64,000 nt of DNA. Source: CAIRTM01 sp963723235. GTDB lineage: Bacteria; Desulfobacterota; WTBG01; CAIYCZ01; CAIRTM01. Below the pieces are notes generated by a model. It had not been told where the DNA came from. It did no database searches and saw only the letters and a program-made list of their open reading frames with translations. Shown one piece after another: positions 10,481 to 19,145 of the stretch (position 1 is the first letter of the stretch; every line of letters starts with the position of its first letter). The stretch is taken from positions 21,832 through 85,831 of the forward strand of contig CAVRPV010000001.1 in assembly GCA_963723235.1 (NCBI GenBank). Direction: 5' to 3'. The position numbers and the translations under genes are program-made.

Positions 10481-10512
10481 AGCGGCCTCAGCACCCCGCG
10501 CGGCCTCTTGCA

Positions 10513-10540
10513 TTGACACGCATATCAGGTATATTATATA
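10513..10540 (+). promoter_or_regulatory. sigma-70-like promoter upstream of the HTH gene
   Basis: A perfect TTGACA at 10513-10518 is followed after 16 bases by TATATA at 10535-10540. It points toward the HTH gene at 10664 and implies a leader of about 115 bases, which contains a predicted stem (see 10560-10623). Confidence 0.55.
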
Positions 10541-10558
10541 GTGTTTTTAACAGGGAGG

Positions 10559-10623
10559 CCCGGTCCGGGGAAGGCAGCATCCGCCCAGACAATAACCGGA
10601 GATGCCCAGAAAGGGGACCAGGG
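10559..10623 (+). other. predicted structured leader RNA, unassigned
   Basis: Downstream of the promoter, CCCGGTCC at about 10559-10566 can pair with GGACCAGGG at 10615-10623 (one bulge). Inside it, GGCA...TCCG can pair with CGGA...TGCC around a 3/2 internal loop. I compared it by eye with SRP RNA, c-di-GMP, cobalamin and TPP consensus features and found no match. The fold is a hand prediction only. Confidence 0.3.
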
Positions 10624-10663
10624 TTAACGCGCCTGTAACAGGAGTACCATTCAGGAGTCGATC

Positions 10664-10936
10664 ATGATAGAGCTTGGACATATAAAAGTATTTACCTGTG
10701 AAGAGGTTGCCGAGCGTCTGGGGGTCACCGTCAGGCGCATAAGGAGCTTTATAAAAAAAGGGCAGTTGAAGGCCCGGCGAATGGGCAGTACCTACTGCAT
10801 CACCGAGAGGAAGCTTGAAGAATTTTTAGAAGGTGACTCCGGAGCAAATACGTCTCAGAATATGCAGCTTGATGACATTGCCGATGACATCAGCAGGCTG
10901 GATGCTATTCTGGGGGAAAATAAAAATACGGAATGA
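10664..10936 (+). CDS. excisionase/MerR-type helix-turn-helix protein
   Basis: A 90-residue DNA-binding protein of the excisionase-family HTH class. The fold is visible as FTCEEVAERLGVTVRRIRSF followed by IKKGQLKARRMGSTYCI and TERKLEEFLEG (about residues 10-57). The acidic tail (DDIADDISRLDAIL) could serve oligomerisation. It has its own promoter and a long leader. Such proteins act as recombination directionality factors or as small transcription regulators. No integrase is nearby, so a regulator is more likely. It precedes the sulfoglycan cluster by 70 bases, but control of that cluster is only a guess. Confidence 0.75.
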   Translation: MIELGHIKVFTCEEVAERLGVTVRRIRSFIKKGQLKARRMGSTYCITERKLEEFLEGDSGANTSQNMQLDDIADDISRLDAILGENKNTE

Positions 10937-11006
10937 ACTCCCCAACAGGCCCTGCGATTTTTCCGGCCTGTCTATCGTCTGCATATAGTCTCAAGGTTGG
11001 AACACA

Positions 11007-11813
11007 ATGACCAACGCGCCATTGAACAGATTGCCGAGCCCGTTCGGACCGGATTTCGTCGGTGTGGGTGTGCAGAAAGCGGGCACGAGCTGGGCGGGAT
11101 ACGTGCTGGCCCAGCATCCCGGGCTGTTTATAAATAAAAAGGAGATCAGCTTTTTCGTTCGTTTCTATCACAAGGGATACAGCTGGTATCATGCCTGGTT
11201 CGAGGATAAAAATGGACGTTTGGCAGGTGAATTTACCCAGAGCTACATTATTTCTCCCCGGCCTGACTCCGCGCACCGCGAGTTTTACCCTCACTGGAAC
11301 CCCAGGCGCAGGATTTTTTTCTGGCGCGAGCAGCCCTCGGCCCGGGATGAATTGAAAGCGCATTATCCCGATGTGCGTGTGTTCGCAATGTTTCGCAATC
11401 CGGTGGACCGGGCCTGGTCGGCCTACTGGTTCTGGCGCCGCCGCAAGGAACGCATCGGCAAGCGCTTCGTGGAGTTTGAAAAGATGTGGGCCGATGATGG
11501 CCGCTGGATCAAAAGCCGGGGCCTCTACGCTGACCAGCTCACCTATTGGCGTAAGGCATTTCCTGATTTCGGCGTGTTCTTCTACGATGATATCAAGACC
11601 GATCCTGTCGGCCTGGCTCAATCGCTGTTCCGTTTCATCGGTGTTGACGACATGTTCGTTCCGGAAGGCCTGGAGCGCAAGGTGAACAAGACGGACTACA
11701 ACCCCATGCCGCCGGAGATCCGTCAGATGCTGGTTGAGTATTACCGCGAGCAGATTATGCGCTTTGCGGAGATGACCGGCAGGGATTTATCGCATTGGCT
11801 CCGCGTTTCGTAA
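11007..11813 (+). CDS. sulfotransferase (PAPS-dependent)
   Basis: A 268-residue cytosolic sulfotransferase that would move sulfate from PAPS to a glycan or lipid acceptor. The 5'-phosphosulfate loop is GVGVQKAGTSWAGYVLAQHP near residue 20. The 3'-phosphate-binding segment is FAMFRNPVDRAWSAYWFW near residue 130. ATG at 11007. It is followed by glycosyltransferase genes and a second sulfotransferase, which supports a surface-polysaccharide substrate. Intact, with no sign of truncation. Confidence 0.88.
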   Translation: MTNAPLNRLPSPFGPDFVGVGVQKAGTSWAGYVLAQHPGLFINKKEISFFVRFYHKGYSWYHAWFEDKNGRLAGEFTQSYIISPRPDSAHREFYPHWNPRRRIFFWREQPSARDELKAHYPDVRVFAMFRNPVDRAWSAYWFWRRRKERIGKRFVEFEKMWADDGRWIKSRGLYADQLTYWRKAFPDFGVFFYDDIKTDPVGLAQSLFRFIGVDDMFVPEGLERKVNKTDYNPMPPEIRQMLVEYYREQIMRFAEMTGRDLSHWLRVS

Positions 11814-11980
11814 CAGATACCGGGGGTGCAGGATGGGCGCGTACGCGCCACTATAAGCGCATACTGGAAATCAGCCGCAGCAAAAATACGAAACTCTACG
11901 TGCTTCAGTGTAAACATTGAGCCCGGTCTTGGTTGCAATTTGAGAGAACTGCACACGTTCAGCAACGGGGGAAAAACACC

Positions 11981-12925
11981 GTGAAGATTTTGCTTATTGC
12001 CAAGTCAAAAACACACACACGCATCTATCACTATTTTAAAGAAGCATTTAAACGGCAGGGGCATCGGGTTTGCTGGGTAAAGTATCTGAAGTTGAGGTCG
12101 TATTTCGGCGAGAAAATCGCAAATATACTTGTCGAAATGCTGCGGGTTTTCTATCGGCCGGACCTGCTCTTTTTCCATGGCAAAGACATTTCTTATGATT
12201 TGCTGTTGCGGTTGAAGAAAAAAATGCCGGCGGTCATGTACTTTGATGACTTTTTAACTGCTGCCAGAAGAAATGACGAGCAGTTAAAAAAACTCGGCCG
12301 TGAGTCTGATATTATGTACGTGACCGGTCGGGGCGAGCTTGCCCAATACCGCCAATGGGGGATCAACGCCAGATTTATTACCGGCGGCTGTGATCCGGCC
12401 GCCCACTATAGGGCGCAAGCTACGGATTCATTTTACGGGAGCGAGGTCGCTTTTATCGGCAGGGCCAATGCGCCCGAGAGGGTGGCGTGCATGCATGAAG
12501 TTGCCAAACGCTTTGACCTGAAGTTGTGGGGGCAGGGATGGGAGGATTTCGACCTGAAGGCGGCGGCCAAAGAGGTCTTTGCTGATGAATACCGCAAGAT
12601 ATGTGCTGGTGCCAAGGTGGTCCTGGGCTGGAATAACGACAATGCAACGGTGGATCTGTATTTCTCAAATCGCACTTGGTATACGCTGGGTTGCGGCGCG
12701 TTTCTCCTGACGGCCTATTCCCCCTCTCTGGAGGAACTGTTCGGGCGCGGTCGGGAGTTGGACTGGTTTGAGACCATTGAAGAGTGTTGTGAGAAGATCG
12801 CATATTATTTGGCACATGACGAGGAGCGCAAGCAGATTGCGGCGGCTGGCTATCACCTGGCCCATAGTAAATACAGCTATGACAATATGGTTAAGACGAT
12901 CATAGCAGACATCGAAACATTATAG
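11981..12925 (+). CDS. CgeB-like glycosyltransferase
   Basis: A 314-residue GT-B-type protein of the CgeB/spore-maturation-like group. The N-terminal half opens VKILLIAKSKTHTRIYHYF. A central stretch DIMYVTGRGELAQYRQWGIN and GSEVAFIGRANAPERV is followed by the nucleotide-sugar domain with LGWNNDNATVDLYFSNRTW and GCGAFLLTAYSPSLEELF, the pattern typical of this family. GTG at 11981 is chosen because GGGG lies about 10 bases upstream and the protein begins at the first beta strand. The donor and acceptor are unknown. The context is the sulfoglycan cluster. Confidence 0.82.
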   Translation: MKILLIAKSKTHTRIYHYFKEAFKRQGHRVCWVKYLKLRSYFGEKIANILVEMLRVFYRPDLLFFHGKDISYDLLLRLKKKMPAVMYFDDFLTAARRNDEQLKKLGRESDIMYVTGRGELAQYRQWGINARFITGGCDPAAHYRAQATDSFYGSEVAFIGRANAPERVACMHEVAKRFDLKLWGQGWEDFDLKAAAKEVFADEYRKICAGAKVVLGWNNDNATVDLYFSNRTWYTLGCGAFLLTAYSPSLEELFGRGRELDWFETIEECCEKIAYYLAHDEERKQIAAAGYHLAHSKYSYDNMVKTIIADIETL

Positions 12926-12968
12926 TTCGGCTTGATTTCTGCCCCGCTGGCAGCAATGAGAACAGAAA

Positions 12969-13993
12969 ATGGAAAATACGTTAGACGACATCTGGGGAAT
13001 CACGTGTTACTTCAATCCGCAAAGAGAGCGAACGTGCAAATCAAACTATGATACATTTCGGGAGGGTTAAAAAATCAAGGATTACGGCTTATAACAGTTG
13101 AGCTTGCGAATGGCGATAATCCTTTCGAACTGACACAAAAAAATGCAGATATACTCATTCAGGTCAGGGCGGAATCCGTGCTGTGGCAGAAGGAGCGGCT
13201 TCTCAACATCGCGCTACACCGCCTTCCGGAAACCTGCACGAAGGTAGTATTGCTTGACAGGGATATTTTGTTTTTGGACAATGCCTGGGTGGGTAAGACA
13301 TCACAATTGCTTGACAAGCACGACGCGCTGCAACCGTTCAGCACCGTGGTGAGGCTCAAGAAAGGCCAGACCGCGATTATCAAGCCCGAGCGCCAATATC
13401 GATTCGGTAAAAAAGAGGGAGAGAAATCGACAAGCTGCTGCGCTGCATATTTTAGCCATGAGAACCGGTTTCTGGAAACCGGCTTTGCGTGGGCTGTAAA
13501 AAAAAGCCTGCTTGAAGGCATCGGCTTCTATGATAAGCTGGTACTCGGTGGAGCAGATAGCCTCATGGCCGTAGCTTTTTTGCCGGAGGATGCGTTTCCC
13601 CATAGCCGCAGGAGCAAATATGGCGACGGCTTTCCGGACGAGCTCAAAAAAGGCATGCACCTATGGCAAGCCAGTATCCGCGCCAGACTGAAAAACAGTG
13701 CATCCGTGCTGCCCGGAACAATACTGCATCTATTTCACGGAGAGAGAAAGAACAGATTTTACAGAGAGCGCAACAGTATTCTCAGGCTTTGCGCATTTGA
13801 TCCGGATGTCGACGTGCGACTGAACGAAGATGGCTGCTGGGAATGGAATTCAAACAAGAAGATACTCCATCTGTTGGCCAGATGCTATTTTTGGGTCAGG
13901 AACGGGGACAGCAATGCAGCCAAACGCTGCTCTGCGCTGCTGCTGAGAGCGGGATTCTTTCTCGCAAAGAAGATACGGCGGCTCGGAAATTGA
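12969..13993 (+). CDS. GT-A-fold glycosyltransferase-like protein, frameshifted
   Basis: Two overlapping frames make one protein of about 341 residues. ATG at 12969 reads ITCYFNPQRERTCKSNYDTF and stops at 13068-13070. Adding one T to ggttaaaaaatc joins it to GLRLITVELANGDNPFEL and then to the main frame (LWQKERLLNIALHRLPETC). A DxD-type motif occurs in VVLLDRDILF, and TGFAWAVKKSLLEGIGFYD and ILHLFHGERKNRFY resemble nucleotide-sugar transferase folds. The family is recurrent in polysaccharide loci but has no assigned reaction that I know. It sits between CgeB-like and ATP-grasp genes. The single deletion in a short homopolymer looks like a sequence error. Confidence 0.7.
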
Positions 13994-14067
13994 AGCGTCC
14001 AACTTTTCTGCGGCCCGCACGGAGGGATAGCATCACCGGTTTATTTATAAAAACATGATAAGCAAAT

Positions 14068-15066
14068 ATGAAGCTGAATGAACGAACAATTTTGCGCTGT
14101 GTCAATTTGTTTGTATATGTGCTGTTTTGCCGACAGGTTCGCACGTTTAGGAGAAAAGTCGGATATTTCCCTAATATCGCAGCTCCGCGGTCCTTTAACG
14201 AGAGAATGATATGGCGAAAAATATTCGACCGCAATCCTTTGTTTTGCACATTTTGCGACAAGCTTGCCACGAAAGAACACATCCGCTCCAGGCTGCCTGA
14301 GATCGATATTCCGGAAACCCTGTGGACAGGAGTCGATGTTGCCGCTATTCCAACGGCGCTGAGAACCGGCGATACCGTATTGAAAGCGAATCATGGGTGC
14401 AACCTTAATATATTAGGACCCTGGGAGGATTTGCAGCCCGAAACATTGAAGCAAACGACTTCGAGATGGCTTGCCCGTGACTATGGCACGAAGAATTGTG
14501 AGTGGGGATATCGCGGTGCACGCAAGCTTATTTTCCTTGAGCGGCGCCTTAAGCCCCGGGAGGGCGGGAAACTCCTTGATATCGGCGTGATTTGCTCCAA
14601 CGGGAAAGCGATTCTTGCTGTCGTAAGCATCGACTACAAATCGAGCGACCCGAAGTTGTCATACTATGATCTTGAGGGAAGGCGGCTTGTTGAATACGAG
14701 CTGAAAAATCAAAGATGGAAACCTCTGCCGCAGGACTTCGTGGTTCCGCATTCATTTCAACTGGCTGTCTGCTATGCTAAAAAATTGAGCGTCGGCATCG
14801 ACTACGCACGATATGATTTTTTATATGCTGATAACCGCATATATGCCGGCGAAATAACAGCATATCCTGCCAGGGGCCTGCGCATCTACGGATTTAATGA
14901 AGAGCTCGAGAAAGGCTGGGATATCGCGAGTTCATGGTTCTTATCAGCACAGCATTCGGGATGGAAAAGAACGTATGCCCGGGTTTTGCGCAAGCATTTC
15001 GAGAAAAGTGTCACAACAATGCATGCAAGCAACAGTGGGACAGCGGACCCGGCATTATCAGGATAG
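14068..15066 (+). CDS. TupA-like ATP-grasp protein
   Basis: A 332-residue ATP-grasp enzyme of the TupA/teichuronopeptide type, found in polysaccharide loci where it is thought to add an amino acid or peptide to a glycan. Diagnostic stretches are PRSFNERMIWRKIFDRNPLF, CDKLATKEHIRSRLPEIDIP, VLKANHGCNLNILG and the C-terminal metal and ATP residues around YARYDFLYADNRIYAGEITA. The frame is intact. Base composition is AT-richer than the flanks, as across 12.9-16.1 kb, suggesting acquired cluster DNA. No strong ribosome-binding site is seen before ATG 14068. Confidence 0.83.
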   Translation: MKLNERTILRCVNLFVYVLFCRQVRTFRRKVGYFPNIAAPRSFNERMIWRKIFDRNPLFCTFCDKLATKEHIRSRLPEIDIPETLWTGVDVAAIPTALRTGDTVLKANHGCNLNILGPWEDLQPETLKQTTSRWLARDYGTKNCEWGYRGARKLIFLERRLKPREGGKLLDIGVICSNGKAILAVVSIDYKSSDPKLSYYDLEGRRLVEYELKNQRWKPLPQDFVVPHSFQLAVCYAKKLSVGIDYARYDFLYADNRIYAGEITAYPARGLRIYGFNEELEKGWDIASSWFLSAQHSGWKRTYARVLRKHFEKSVTTMHASNSGTADPALSG

Positions 15067-15232
15067 GATATGTTTGAACTTTCTACGAATAAATCCGGGC
15101 AGACAGGGATTTTGCCACAACCGGTTCTGTCAGAGTGATGTCGCACTCAGGACTCCTGGAAAAATCAGGGAAATTGAAGCCAGAATCAGCTGAAGATTGC
15201 AGCGTTATCACTACCCATGGGGGGATGCTCAC

Positions 15233-16076
15233 GTGCTACCCAATTTTATAATTATTGGGACGATGAAGGGAGGAACATCAACCCTGTTTCGATATCTATC
15301 GGATCATCCCGACATAGAGCCTTCGTCGAGGAAGGAGACAAATTTCTTCGCAACCACCGATTGCTTCTCCAGGGGGCTTAATTGGTACGAGTCCCTGTAT
15401 AAAAAAAATAATGCTCAAGTATTCTTTTGAGGCATCGCCAAATTATACGAAGCGCCATGTCTCTCCGGGAGTTGCAGAGAGGATGTATTCAGTCCTGCCG
15501 AACATTAAACTAATTTATCTGCTTCGGGATCCAATAGAGAGAACACTATCTCATTACATACACAACTACGCATGCGGCAGCGAATCCCGCTCATTTTCAG
15601 AGGTGATAAAAGACACCGGCGACGGCAACAATTATATTCAGACAAGTAAATACTATTTTCAAATCCAGGCGTTTTTAGAATATTATTCGGAAAAACAAAT
15701 TTTTATGATTGAGTCAGAAACATTGCGCAAAGACCCTGTCATGGTACTGAGAGAGGTTGTTGCGTTTTTAGGAATAACAAATGAGTACTATTCTGATAGT
15801 ACCCGCATCCTTAAGAAGTGCTTTCACCAATCCAGCAACAAAAAACGGCGTACTTTGTTTGAAGAAGAGCTTAGGGAAAAAACAAACAATCGATTCCTGC
15901 TGCACCAGATTAAAAAAATATGCAGGCCTTTTAGAAAACCAATCGAAAAACCGGTTTTGTCCTCCGCTGAGCGAGCGAGACTTACGGAAGCATTTGCACC
16001 TGACGTAGAAAAGCTTCGGCACTTTTCGGGCATGAAGTTCTTAGCGCTGGTCGCTATAATAACAATTGAATTTTAA
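15233..16076 (+). CDS. sulfotransferase, frameshifted
   Basis: The second PAPS-dependent sulfotransferase of the cluster, about 280 residues. GTG at 15233 opens as MLPNFIIIGTMKGGTSTLFR with the phosphosulfate loop, and a run of G lies 9 bases upstream. The frame is lost in an A-rich run near 15402-15409 (SLYKKNNA) and resumes as KYSFEASPNYTKR with the 3'-phosphate motif LIYLLRDPIERTLSHYIHN. The C-terminal part ends at 16076. One base too many or too few in the A run explains the break. The protein is distinct from the 11.0 kb sulfotransferase, so two positions of one glycan may be sulfated. Confidence 0.8.
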
Positions 16077-16160
16077 GGAGTCTGTTACACGATTTTATAA
16101 ATCGAAGCATGGCGACGCGATTACAATGACTTTCGACCGCATACGGTGCGCCCGCATCGG

Positions 16161-16189
16161 TTGACAGCACTGAAAAAACAATAGACAAT
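16161..16189 (+). promoter_or_regulatory. promoter of rnpB
   Basis: A perfect TTGACA at 16161-16166 and GACAAT at 16184-16189 with a 17-base spacer end about 15 bases before the first base of the RNase P RNA helix P1. Confidence 0.6.
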
Positions 16190-16204
16190 ATCAATGTAGC
16201 GCGA

Positions 16205-16605
16205 CCGGAGCAGACAAAATGGTCGCTGCAGTGCAGCCGCGTCTGGGCTGCAGAGGAAAGTCCGGGCTCCACAGGGCAGGATGGTCGCTAACGGCGACTG
16301 GGGGCGACCCTAAGGAAAGTGCCGCAGAAAATAAACCGCCCTGCGCCGGTGCAAGCCGGTTCAGGGTAAGGGTGAAACGGTGAGGTAAGAGCTCACCAGA
16401 TCCCGGGTGACCGGGATAGCTTGGTAAACCCCATCCGGAGCAAGGCCAAATAGGGAAGCACGAACGCTCTCGGGCGTTCAGAAAGTTGCCCGCTTTTACG
16501 CTTCCGGGTAGGCTGCTAGAGGCATCTGGCAACAGGTGTCCCAGATGAATGATCATTGCCCCGTCTTCGGGCGGGGAACAGAACCCGGCTTATTGTCTGC
16601 TCCGG
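16205..16605 (+). ncRNA. rnpB: RNase P RNA, bacterial type A
   Basis: The catalytic RNA of ribonuclease P, which matures tRNA 5' ends. P1 is formed by ccggagcagacaa at 16205 and its exact complement ttgtctgctccgg ending at 16605. Conserved core pieces are present in order: the GAGGAAAGTCCGGGCTCC block near 16252-16271, the AGGGTAAGGGTGAAACGGTG region, GGTAAACCCCAT, and the 3' block AGAACCCGGCTTATTGTC. The 401-base length is normal for type A. A T-run follows directly. The host protein gene rnpA is not in the window. Confidence 0.97.
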
Positions 16606-16612
16606 TTTTTTA
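16594..16612 (+). terminator. end of rnpB with T-run
   Basis: The 3' strand of helix P1 is followed at once by ttttttaat, giving a rho-independent type end. Confidence 0.55.
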
Positions 16613-16619
16613 ATCTTAG

Positions 16620-16741
16620 AGGCGTTTGAAAAATACCCGTCTGCTTCGTTGCGCTCGTCATTCGTCTTTGCGGCGTACGAAAAGTACGCCTCATTCCTCA
16701 TGACGTCGCGCGCCTTGCATCCGGGCATTTTTGAACCGCCT
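16620..16741. repeat. 122-bp element with terminal inverted repeats, copy 2
   Basis: The same element and orientation as at 9703-9824: ends aggcgtttgaaaaa and tttttgaaccgcct, an internal ggcgtac...gtacgcc hairpin, and the same length. It begins 15 bases after rnpB. Confidence 0.85.
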
Positions 16742-16752
16742 GCTGAGTCGTC

Positions 16753-16816
16753 ATTCCGGCAAAAGCCGGAATCCAGAGTGACTGAAAAGGCACTGGACAC
16801 CGGTTTTTACCGGTGT
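16753..16816. repeat. two adjacent short palindromes
   Basis: ATTCCGGC-AAAA-GCCGGAAT at 16753-16772 and ACACCGGT-TTTT-ACCGGTGT at 16797-16816 are perfect 8-bp stems with 4-base loops. They belong to the common REP-like intergenic palindromes. The rest of 16883-17058 holds only non-coding sequence with another degenerate inverted segment. Confidence 0.6.
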
Positions 16817-16845
16817 GACGTTTGTTGATGCGCTGCAACGGGATT

Positions 16846-16882
16846 AACCCCCAGGATTTTAAAAAACCACAGGGGTTTTTTT
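16846..16882 (+). terminator. rho-independent terminator-like hairpin
   Basis: aacccc and ggggtt can pair around a 20-base A/T-rich loop, and seven T follow. The left arm also lies in a sequence shared with the 39.4 kb repeat, so it may be repeat-derived. Confidence 0.4.
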
Positions 16883-17058
16883 GAATGCCATTGTTAGATT
16901 GTCATTTCGAAGAAGCTATGCGACTGAGAAATCTTTCTTAAAAGACATTATCTCTCCTGGAGTCTGTCCTGAGCGCAGCCGAAGGGGTCGAGATGACACA
17001 TGAGTAGAGCAACAAGGAATTGAGCAGGGGCACTGTTGCTCGAAGAGGGGATCGTTCC

Positions 17059-17508
17059 ATGAAAACGCCAATACCTGATTTACAGGGGCAAAAAATCCTC
17101 GCCGTTGATTTTGGCACCAAGGCAACCGGGCTTGCCCTCTTTGCTCCGGGCGACCCCTATCCACGGCCCTACGACACCGTGCCCTATCGCAGTGACGATC
17201 AGTTGATCAAGGCAATCAGGCAGGTTGTCCGGGATGAGGGCGTATCAATGGTCGTGCTTGGCATGCCCCGGTTTCTTGACGGCAAGCCCAGTTCCATGAC
17301 CGCGCGCGTCGAGGCTTTCAGCTCACAATTGGAAGAAGCCCTTGCTCCCCTGCCGCTCTTTGAGCAGGATGAAGCGCTCTCAAGCGCGGAAGCCCGCGAG
17401 CGCATGCGCGAATCCGCACGCTACAACTTCAAGGTAGACCCCGCAAAAATCGACGAGCTTGCCGCATCCATTATTCTTGAAGATTTCCTGGCAGAGCGCC
17501 AGTCCTGA
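17059..17508 (+). CDS. ruvX: RuvX/YqgF-family nuclease
   Basis: A 149-residue RNase H-fold protein (YqgF), linked to pre-16S rRNA 5' processing and earlier to Holliday-junction resolution. The first catalytic Asp is in ILAVDFGTKATGLAL. The second strand VVLGMPRFLDGKPSSMTAR, the LFEQDEALSSAEA segment and the C-terminal Asp in KIDELAASIILEDFL complete the site. ATG 17059 follows GAGGGG. The YqgF signature here has DFGTK where the classic form has D-x-G-x-K-R-x-G. It stands alone and converges with the FAD oxidoreductase. Confidence 0.88.
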   Translation: MKTPIPDLQGQKILAVDFGTKATGLALFAPGDPYPRPYDTVPYRSDDQLIKAIRQVVRDEGVSMVVLGMPRFLDGKPSSMTARVEAFSSQLEEALAPLPLFEQDEALSSAEARERMRESARYNFKVDPAKIDELAASIILEDFLAERQS

Positions 17509-17575
17509 TGCCTGCGCATTGTTGCGTGCTGTATCACGCCCGGCACGTGCCAACCCGCCGGATGTGAAGCGAGAA

Positions 17576-19145
17576 CTAATTTCCGAACCCCGCCTCAACA
17601 GCCTTTATGGCATCAATGGCAGAGCTGGTAATGCCGCCGGCATAGCCTGCGCCTTCGCCTATGGGGTACAGATTTTTTACATTGACGGATGCATAGTTTT
17701 CACTGCGAAGAATCCGTATTGGGCAGGAGGTCCTTGTCTCCGCACCCAGAATGATCCCGTCTTCTGAAACATACAGCGGGTACTGTTTTTTCCATGCAGT
17801 AAATGCCTCCTTCAGCGCTTCGCTGACACATGCGGGCAGGATTGCATGCATGTCAACGGCCGCGGTCCCCATCCTGTAGGAGTTGGCATGTACATGGGCC
17901 GGAAACCCTTCCGGATAAAAAATCCAACAGATTCTGCGCAGGCGCCTTCCAGTTCCCTCCTGCAGCAAAAGCCTTTTGTTCTATATCCTTTTGAAATGCA
18001 ATGCCTGCCAGCGGGCCGGTTGATGCATAATCACTTGTATGGCAGGTTACGACAATGGCAGAATTAGAAAATGCCGACGCCCTGCTTGCATAGCTCATAC
18101 CGTTTACCACCAGCAGGCCGTTTTCAGATGCAGCATTGATCACCTCGCCGCCGGGGCACATGCAGAATGAATACACGCCCCGCCCTGTTGTTCGATTGGT
18201 GTGGGTGAGGGAATACGTGGCAGCTCCTATGCCGGCAAAGTCTTTGTATGTATCACCATAGCGCATGAGGTTGATCGTTTCAGCAGGATGCTCCACCCGC
18301 ACCCCGACTGAAATCGGCTTCTGCTCAAGGCTAATGCCTTTTGTGTGCAGCAGCTCAAATGTGTCGCGGCTGGAATTTCCAATCGCAAGGTAGAGGCTTG
18401 AGCAGGGATATTCCTTCTCTCCGTTTATGACGACCCCCACGGCCTTGCCATCAGCAATGATCATATCCGTCATTTTTGAACTGTAGTGTATCTCGCCGCC
18501 CAGCTCAAGAATATGGCGCCGTATATTGCCCACTATCCTGCACAGAACGTCAGTGCCCAGATGGGGTTTGCGGATATAGCCTATTTCTTCAGGCGCGCCG
18601 AATTTAATAAATGTGTCAAGCACCCTGTTTGCATAGGTTGAATTATTGACCCGGGAAAACAGCTTTCCGTCCGAATAGGAGCCGGCCCCGCCTTCCCCGA
18701 ATTGAATGTTTGATTCAGGGTCAAGCACCCTTTCGTGAATGAATCGTTGCACATCAATTGAGCGCTCCTCTATTTTTTTACCTCTCTCAAATATGAGCGG
18801 CTTGAGGCCATACGCTAAAAGCTCAAGGGCCGCGAACATGCCTGCAGGGCCGAAGCCGATTATTATGGGCCGTTGCCCGCTGCTTTTTGATTTTCTATCC
18901 GGCGCTGGTGTTTCAGTGTAGTGCGGGAGGTTGTCCCTGTTGTCAAAGCTGTCGGGGGTGCGCACAACAAGAGCAATATCGTAATAAAACTGCTCTGCAT
19001 TGTTCGCATCAAGCGCCTTGTTCAGAATCTTGACAAGTTCAATCCTGTTCTGACTGATGTGCAGCTGTTGTGCAGCAGCACTGAGATATTCAACAGGTCC
19101 GTCTTTTTCAACGGGTATCTGCACATTGCAACGTATGAGCTTCAA
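17576..19145 (-). CDS. FAD-dependent oxidoreductase (COG2509-like), frameshifted
   Basis: A flavoprotein of about 520 residues. The dinucleotide fold is PIIIGFGPAGMFAALELLAYG near residue 95, with NIQFGEGGAGSYSDGKLFSR and GVYSFCMCPGGEVINAASEN as family hallmarks, and a C-terminal FAD contact in NLYPIGEGAGYAGGITSSAI. The frame ends early after LLDFLSGRVSGP. A second frame from about 17900 supplies NSYRMGTAAVDMHAILPACV through to 17576. One base near 17880-17905 accounts for it. These proteins are annotated as uncharacterised dehydrogenases, and no partner is visible. The substrate is unknown. Confidence 0.85.

Noticed and set aside
10541..10640. Small SRP RNA
   Set aside because: A ggtccggggaaggcagc stretch is faintly similar, but the conserved GGTCCGGAAGGAAGCAGCC core and the long flanking helix are missing.
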